Assembly (NCBI GenBank): GCA_023137125.1
Contig: JAGLPW010000078.1
Span: 1-52,711 of the forward strand
Source of the DNA: Candidatus Cloacimonadota bacterium
GTDB lineage: Bacteria; Cloacimonadota; Cloacimonadia; Cloacimonadales; TCS61
Direction of reading: 5' to 3'
Length of the DNA stretch: 52,711 bases
In this document: positions 17,016 to 26,000 of the stretch, in pieces
How the letters are laid out: each line of letters begins with the position of its first letter
How positions within the stretch are numbered: the stretch's first letter is position 1
Notes under the pieces: model-generated
Told to the model about the DNA's origin: nothing
Database searches by the model: none
What the model saw: only the letters and a program-made list of their open reading frames with translations
Program-made: the position numbers and the translations under genes

Positions 17016-20000
17016 TGAAATTTAGACATCTTTTCATTTTATTAATAATTTTAATCTTCCAAGTAAATCTTTATAGTGAACCAAACATTACCTTTCAATA
17101 TGGGGATAGAGGAACTAATGGAACACATACCACCATAGATATGACATCAAGCATGGTTACTTCCGATTATGGGAATAGATATATTGAGTATTACGATTGG
17201 CATAATGGCTTAGATCTTGGTATTCTTGAACACGATTATATCCTATCTCTCGAATCAGGAACTGTTACCAGAATATTTGGCTTACAATCATTTAAGTTTA
17301 TAGTCATTAATGGTGATCAGGATTTCTCTTATGGTCACATTTTCCATAATAATAATCAAACAAATTACGGATACGATAATCCGAATAATGAAGAAGGTAT
17401 GACATCTGGGCATCTTGTTCTAAAAGTAATGAATGATCCTAATGATGATCTATATGCAATAATAAATACTGTTACTCAAACAGCTATAAGTGAAATCGAA
17501 GGAGCTGTAGTTACATATCAATTTGAAGGAGATCCGTATGCAACGAATATTACAGCAACAAATCAAGTATTAGCGGGACAAGTAATAGCTCCGGTAGGTA
17601 CATCAGGTAACTGGGGTAGTGGAGGTTTTAGTCCTCATCTTCATCTCTATTCTGTTAGGGATGACACAAAACTTCCTGGTACTGTTTGGGATGCACCAGC
17701 TGGTGAATTGCTTGCTCATAGTAACTTGAGCGATCCCCTTGAACTCATCATACATGATGAACCTGATTATGAAATTGATATAACTTTAGAAAATGGTCTA
17801 TATGGTGATCAATGTTCCTCAATAAAGGTGAAGTGCGAGATGATCGATCCATCTACTGGAACCCCTCCACCAATAGGGAATGGATATAATAACGTCGTGA
17901 TGGATATCGATGATGTTGATCTTTGTATTCAGAATTCAATTACTCAAGATTTCAGTTGGATACAAGGACCAACATATGATTCATGGATATCACATGGTGG
18001 AAGAGAAGCACGTTCCATCTATCCTAGTGGCATAAGTGGAGATGTTGCTGGTTCAACTTCAACAACAGGTATTTTACCTTGGGCTTACAGAGATCCAATT
18101 AATTTTATTGAATATGGATATCCATACGATGAATTCTTTTTTTCAGATGTTTTATTAAGGATTCACAAAGACCATGAAATTGGCGATCCCACTCAGTTGG
18201 CTTCAATAAATGAAGATGCAAGGTATTCAGACGGTCCTTACTTACTTTATTCATATGTTCAAACAGTAACAGAAAACACAAGAGATTTAAAGACTCCTCA
18301 AAATCCAGAATTAAGCCGAGATGATCAGATAGAAATCACCATCGACAACTTCTGCCCATACATAAAAGCTATAGATATCACTAAAGAAAATGGAACTTCA
18401 ATTTATAGTTCTGAGTGGGTTTGGGATGGTGATTTCTTGCAATTAGAACCAGGCAATTTCCTCACAATTCATCCAGATCATGCTATTACTGTAAATATAA
18501 CTTCAAGTGAACCGATGGAATATATTATGCTTGATGAAATTAATATTTATAATGAAGATGAAGAGCTTATAGGATTCTATCATGAGATAGACCTAGATTT
18601 TGAAGTTGTATATGATAATCCGACTCAATGGACTGCAACAATATTGTCGAATTTTACTTCTGATTATGAAGGACGATATGCTCTTAAATTAATAGGTCAT
18701 GATTACTCCGGTAATAATTTGTTATCTGATCCGGAGATAATTCCAATTCGACAATCCGAGACTACCTGGGAGCCTGAGCCACCGGTGGGTGATGCAGATC
18801 AAATTCATTGGTTTATACTGGAATATGATGGAAATGATGATATTGGAAGTGCAATCCCAATCAGTTCACCATCTCGTGAAGATTATACAATTGATTCTTG
18901 GGATGATGAAGATTGGTATATGATCGAATATAATGAAGATTTAACGGAAGATTGGTTTGTATATTTAAGAAGAAACGATTCTGGGGATTTTACTTCAATG
19001 GAATTGTGGAAAGCTGCTGTAGATGGATATTATAACTCTTATTTAAGAACATCTGACTCAGGATCGTATTATTCATTTTTAGACAACGATTCTAATTTTC
19101 AAGTATTAACATTGGATCCTGATAATGAATTAGCTCCAAATGAGTATTATTTTATAAAAGCTTATTCAAGTAATGAAGCTGAATATACACTCTATGTAAA
19201 TCAACCACCTATTATTGCATTTTTTTATCCCGATGATACCGGAAATGAAGTAAATGCTGAACCCAATTTAACCGGTACAATTGAACTATCACCTGGAAAT
19301 ACAATAAGTGAAGCTATGCTTGAATTAGCTAGTAATGGTGATCCTGATTTCGATGTATTTGTTCCAACTATAGAAGGTTTTAGTTTTAATGGTGCAACCT
19401 GGACCATTAATCCATATTTAACATGGCTTTATCCTTGGGATGATCATTTAAAAGTCACTTTTAAAGATATTTTCGATGCATATTCAACGTGTAATGTTGA
19501 TATTACGGGTAGAGTGAGAGTTCCTACTCCCCAGTTTAATGGATCTCCACCAGGTGAATACGATTATCCTATTTTATTTAGTGGTTCACGTGAAAATGAA
19601 GGTATAATAATTCATGTTAGAGACAGTACTGAAAGATCAGAAAATCAAAGAGATGATGATCTCAATAATTATAAATATTATCTTAGCAGTGATGATAGTA
19701 ATTATGGTGTTTACGATTTTCCCGAGAATCTTAATGACCTAGATCCTAACGTAGTTCATCACTTCGAAAATCCAATATCGATAACGCAAACAACTCATTT
19801 TAAAACAAGGGCATATTCTGAACAAGCAGGTGGTCGTTCCAGTGATTTAGTTGAAGATATCGAATATATCTTAAAAGCAAAAGAACCTGGTGTTGTGGTC
19901 AAGGAAGATAACATTGTTTTAGTCATTAATGAAAACGGTGAATATGAAGGAGTTGATAATGTGGAGATTACTTTTGATAAAGATGATGCAACCATTGAGG

Positions 20001-23000
20001 GAGATTTAGAGATTTACTATGCTTTAAAAAGTTATTTTGTTGAACCTGGTTCATGGCCAGGATGGTCTGATCAACCACCTTCCGGAACCGGTTTCTATGA
20101 ATATGATGAACCATTTGAATTACTAGATTCAGAAGATATTGAAGCAAAAATGTATCAAGTATCAGGTAATTATAATTTGGAGCCATCAAATACAGTTTCA
20201 TTCAAAGTACTGATAAGACCTACTTTAGACCCTTTGCCAGGATGGTATTTAGAGCAAAAGCAGATATTTATAGAAAATTTAAATGAAAATGTTGAATTCA
20301 TTTATGCAATAAAAGATATAGGTTCCGGTATTCCCAATCATCCTGATGATTATACTGATTACGATACTGAAACGGGAATAATACTGGAGGAGTCAGCGAC
20401 AATTTATGTATTAAGAGTAGTTAATGGTAATCTTGGAAATACAGATAATCCAGCATCTTATGATTACTTTATAGGACCTAATGATGTTCATGGTATAATT
20501 AGGGAAGATATTATGCCAAGCTACGCATCACCATATTATACTACAGGGAATACATTTATCGAGGAAGATCACACGCTTACAATTGAACCCGGCACAGAAA
20601 TATATTTTGCAAACAATGATAGCTTAACAGTATATGGTAAGTTGCTTGCCATAGGAACACCCGATGATTTCATTAAATTTTCTAGTATTAATCACGACTG
20701 GTTAGGTATTTGTTTTCATCAAACAAACTCTTTTTATTCTTCTCAGTTGAAATACTGTAAAATATGGTATTCAGATGCGTGGGGAATCAAAATTTATCAA
20801 AATTCTGTTAGTATAATAAACTGTGATATTGCTGCAAATACTGGTGGGATATATGTTAACAATACTTGGCCAATAATAATCGGTAATCATATTCGAAGTA
20901 ATTCCATTGGGATAACTATTGAGGATAGACCTATAGATTTAATTAATGGGATTACACCTTTCAAAAGAGTTTCTTTAACTATCGCGAATAACGATATAAC
21001 CGAAAACACGGTTGGAATCAAAACAATCCATTCTCCGATAACAATGTTAAATTGTAAATTTCATGATAATTCTAATTATAACCTTGTGGCCGAATATCAA
21101 TCTAGTTTAAAAAGAACACCACAGTTAATAAATTGCTTTATTGATGATACAAATTCATTATCCGGTAAAGAAACTCTTGAAATAGATTATACAGATACAT
21201 ATTGGGAGAATTATGATGAGCAGAACTATACTGTTCCTTATATCTTTAACTATGATAATTTATATAATCGTTATGATTTTATGGAAGAAGTACCTTGGGT
21301 TTGGGTTGAGTGGGGTAATTTTTGGTACGATGACGAATTAATACAAGATGGGGCTTTTCATTTTAATGATCATAACGTTAATGATAATTGGTGGTGGTTA
21401 GACTATTGGCATTTTAATGAAAATAAACTAAAGGTTAAAAGTTGTAAATTTATTGATCCGGAAACAGAAATCATTAATAATGGAAGGTTAACTAGGCCAT
21501 CACAATTAAGATATTCAATATCTGGTATGGGTTTTGCACACTGGTGGCATTGGCTTTGGAATGGAAATGATGGAAATCAAAAGCATAAATATTTTGACTT
21601 TAGTTTGGGTTATTTTAATAGTTATAATAATATAGATACAAGTCTCCCCGAATATGATATTGCTGGCAATCCTCGCAAAGTTGGTACAATAGATATTGGA
21701 GCCTATGAGAGCCATATTGGTGATCTACCTATTACTGATCCAGTTATAGAAGGTGAAGTGACTTGGGGAGATGACGAAATTGATGTCTTGATTACTGGTG
21801 ATGTAACAATTGAAGATAGTGGATCTCTTACAATTCTCCCTGGTACCAATGTAATTTTCCAGGATATGGGTAAAATAATTGTAAATGGTAAAATAATTGC
21901 TGAAGGTTTTGAAAATAATCCGATAACCTTTACAACCACAGAAACTAATCAAGAAAATGGTTGGGGTGGACTCTATTTCCATGAAGCTGAAGAATCAGTA
22001 TTAAAGAATTGCATAATTGAGTATGCAAAATTTTGGACTACTTATGACGATGGTGGACCTGGTATTCAAATTATTAATTGTACAGAGAATCTAGTTACAA
22101 TTGATAATTGCATAATTAGAAATTGTTTTTCTCAGGATGAAGGTTCCGGAATTTATATTCAGTCTTCTAATTGTAATATTGTTAACAATAAAATTTATGA
22201 TAACTCTGTTGTAAGTATTGGAGTTGCTGATGCAAAAGGAGGTGGGATATTTTGTACTAATTCAGATCCTACAATTAGCGGGAATGCAATATTTGGAAAT
22301 ACTTGTGATAGCGATCAAGGAAATAATTTTGGAGGAGGTATCTACTTTTTTGAATCATCACCTATCTTCAAAAACAATATCATTTTTAATAATGCAGCAG
22401 AAAATGGTGGAGGAATTTATCTCCGAAATTGCAATAGTGATTTCACCATTTTGAATAATAATATCATAGATAATCTCGTACCTCTAGAAGGGAATGGAGC
22501 AGGAATTTATATAGATAATTCAGATGTTAATGTATATAACTCAATATTAGATAACAATATTGGTACAGAGGAAATGCCGAACTATAACAATATCTATTTT
22601 GAGGAGATTAGCTCACCTGATCTTAAAAATTGTAATATTCAGGGTGGAGAGAGTAGCTTGATCTGTGGTTTAGGTTCATTTATTGGAAGCTACGAAAATA
22701 ATAACGAGTTCGAAATTCACTTCGAATATAATCGTGAAACTGATCCGTATCCTTATTTATTACACAGTTATTCTGAATTGATCAACTCGGGAAGTGAGAA
22801 TTATTATTCAATTATGACTGATGAGACAGATTTCCTGGGTAATCCACGAAAATTTGGTGATAGTTTCCTGAATGGGCATCCATTATATGGCCAAGTTGAT
22901 ATTGGTGCTTTCGAATTTATGAATAATCCGGTCCCTGAAATTGAGATACTAGATGAAAATGGGAATGAATTCGAAGATTTACCTTTTCTCGAAACATACG

Positions 23001-26000
23001 TAGAACGATCACACACAATTCCAATAACTATAAATAATCTGGGAAATAATTTTTTGGATGATGGGATGTTAGTTTTAGAGATTTCTATTGAACCTTCTTT
23101 AGAAGGTGATCCTAATAGCTCACGTCAATTCCGAATAAATATTCCGGAAGTTGGAGACAATACAAGAAAGAATGGAAAAGAAAGTGATTCGAAAAGTGAT
23201 TATACCAGTAGAACAAAACACGATACAGAACTAGGAAATAGCAATAAAGTCAATAATGGTGATACATCTGAAGAGCAGGATAGAAATTTGATATCTTATG
23301 ATAATTACTTTGCAGAATCAACAAATATGAATTCTTCAAAAGAAGAATTCTATACGGATGAACTATTAGATCCGGATAATATCAGAGTAATCCCAATCAA
23401 TGACTTATTAATACCATTTGAGATTAACATTATTTTTGAACCGGATTGCTATGGAGAATATAATTGTGAGTTGAAGATATTAACCAACGATGATGATGAA
23501 CCGGAATTAATAATTCCAATATCAGGTACAGCACTATCATCAGAAATAAATATTGTAATGGATAACTTTAATTTTGAACCTTTTCCTGCTAATAATGAGC
23601 CATCAATAGAAGAAAAAGAATTTATTATTCAGAATCACGGAAACAGTATAATGGATACTTTAGAGATTTATGTTCCTTTTGGTTTTGAAATCTATGACCT
23701 TGGGGAAGAAGTTATTCAGGGAGCTACTGATAATACTTACAAAAATGAATCGAATTTTGGAGAGAATAATAGACAAATTTCAAGTAGAAAATCTAATTAT
23801 TCTAATTCATTTACTTCAGCAAAGAAAAGAGATGAAAAATCATTAGGTGATAATCGTGAAGGTTGGTTTCGCGAAATTACGACAATAGATATTCCAGCTA
23901 ATAAGCAGCGTCGTTTCAAACTTCGTTTCCGATCATATAAACTTGGTCCACATCCAATTGAAGGATTTGAAGGGAATTTGATCATTTTAAGTGATGATCG
24001 AATGAACAATGAAGATAATGAACCTGATTGGCCTCTTACGGCTTATCCTGAATTTGATATTAGGATTGAATTAACCGGAGAAGGAACTCCAATATTTATT
24101 TCATCAGCATTTCCCGTTGTAGATGATAATCAGGTTCCCGGAAATCTCATTTCAGATTGGGAAATAGTCTGCCCAGAAGTTAAAATTTATGAGGATATGG
24201 TTATTAATGCTGACATACTTCTTAACATAAATAAATGTAATGAGTATATAGCAGGAGATCCTGAACCGGATCAGGTTGTATTTAGATTTGTTGATAATAG
24301 TAGTATTTTCGTAGAAGGACAAATCATTGCTGAAGGAGATGAAGAAGACTTCATAACGTTTAGGGATTTTGATTATACAGACCAATACTATTGGCAAGGA
24401 ATAATCTTTGATGACAACCTCTCTTCACAATTATCTGAGTTAGATTATTGTGAAATTATGGAAGCTCACTCATCAGCTATTAAATCAATTGATTTCTCTA
24501 ATCTAAGTATTACCAATAGCTATCTACATGAAAATTTGTCTTCCTATGGTGCTGCTATTTACTGTGACAACTCCGACATAATTATCCAAAATAACCTTAT
24601 CTCTTTAAATGATGCGACTAACAATGGTGGGGCATTATATAGCCTGAATTCACTGGTTCAGTTAATGAATAATACTATTGAGAACAATACGGCATCTAAT
24701 GGAAGTGGAATATTTTTGGATGAAACTCGTAATACCAGGAGTAGTGGAAGCAAAATAAATAAATATAACCAAGAGAAAGCATCAAAAGGTGAAAATAGAA
24801 ATACAACAGCATTAATATTTGCTAATTATATTCAAAACAATACAGCATCACAAAATGGAGGTGGTATTTGTTCCAATATGAATGGAGTAGCAATTAAGAG
24901 TAATGTGTTAGAAGGAAATGAATCCATATACGGTGGTGGTATCTATGTCACACCCACAACTAATGATCTTTTTAATAACACCATCATAGGTAATAATGCT
25001 TTCTCCGGAGCTGGAATCTATTTTGATACAGGATTTCCTTTAATAAAAAACAATATTATATGGGATAATATGGCTAATGACAATACTCAAATCTATCCAT
25101 CTATTCCCTCTCAGAATGTTGAGTACAATATTATTCAAAATAATGGTTGTGATCAATACAATAATCTCGATCATGAACCGGACTTTGTTGGAACTGGTGA
25201 TCATCCATACAGTCTCTATGAAACCTCGATATGTATAAATGGTGGGGATAGAACTTTTATTGATAATGATGAAGATATTCTGGGTAATTATCGAATGACA
25301 CAAGATCATGGAATTCCGATAATTGATATTGGTGCTTACGAATATATTGGTGAATATATAATAGTTAATCAGGATGAGATAGATAAAGTGGATTATTTTG
25401 GTAAACGCTTTATATCCTATTCACCCGCACATATTACATTCGATTTAGTTATAGATCAAATTGATGGGATTGATCAAATCTTGGAAATTTCACCCAAAAC
25501 TACATTTAAATTTAATGACGCTTTTGGGATTGATGTTACATCCGTAGGTAGATTACTAGCTCAGGGAAATGAGAATGAGGAAATAATCTTTACTTCAATT
25601 ACTAACTGGGGTGGAATCCGCTATAATGGAAATTCAAGTGTTGATAATCTTGAATACTGTTTATTTGAAAATGGTGAAAGCACAAATGGTGGCACGTTAA
25701 ATCTGGAATCTGTCTCAGGATTATCTTTAATTAATTGCAGTTTTCTAAACAATCATGCATCAGACAATGGTGGGGCAATTTACATGAATAATTGTGACAA
25801 GATAAATTTAAATGAATGTGAATTCATAGGTAATTTTTCTGAAAAAAATGGTGGAGGAATTTCAATTTTTAATTCTTATTCCAATAGAGATTTTAATGTC
25901 ATTCTTGCTCAGTGTAATTTTACTGATAATTATGTTAATGGGGATATGACTATAAATGGCTATGGTGGTGCTGTATATTGTCTAAATTCAAAAGTTGAAT

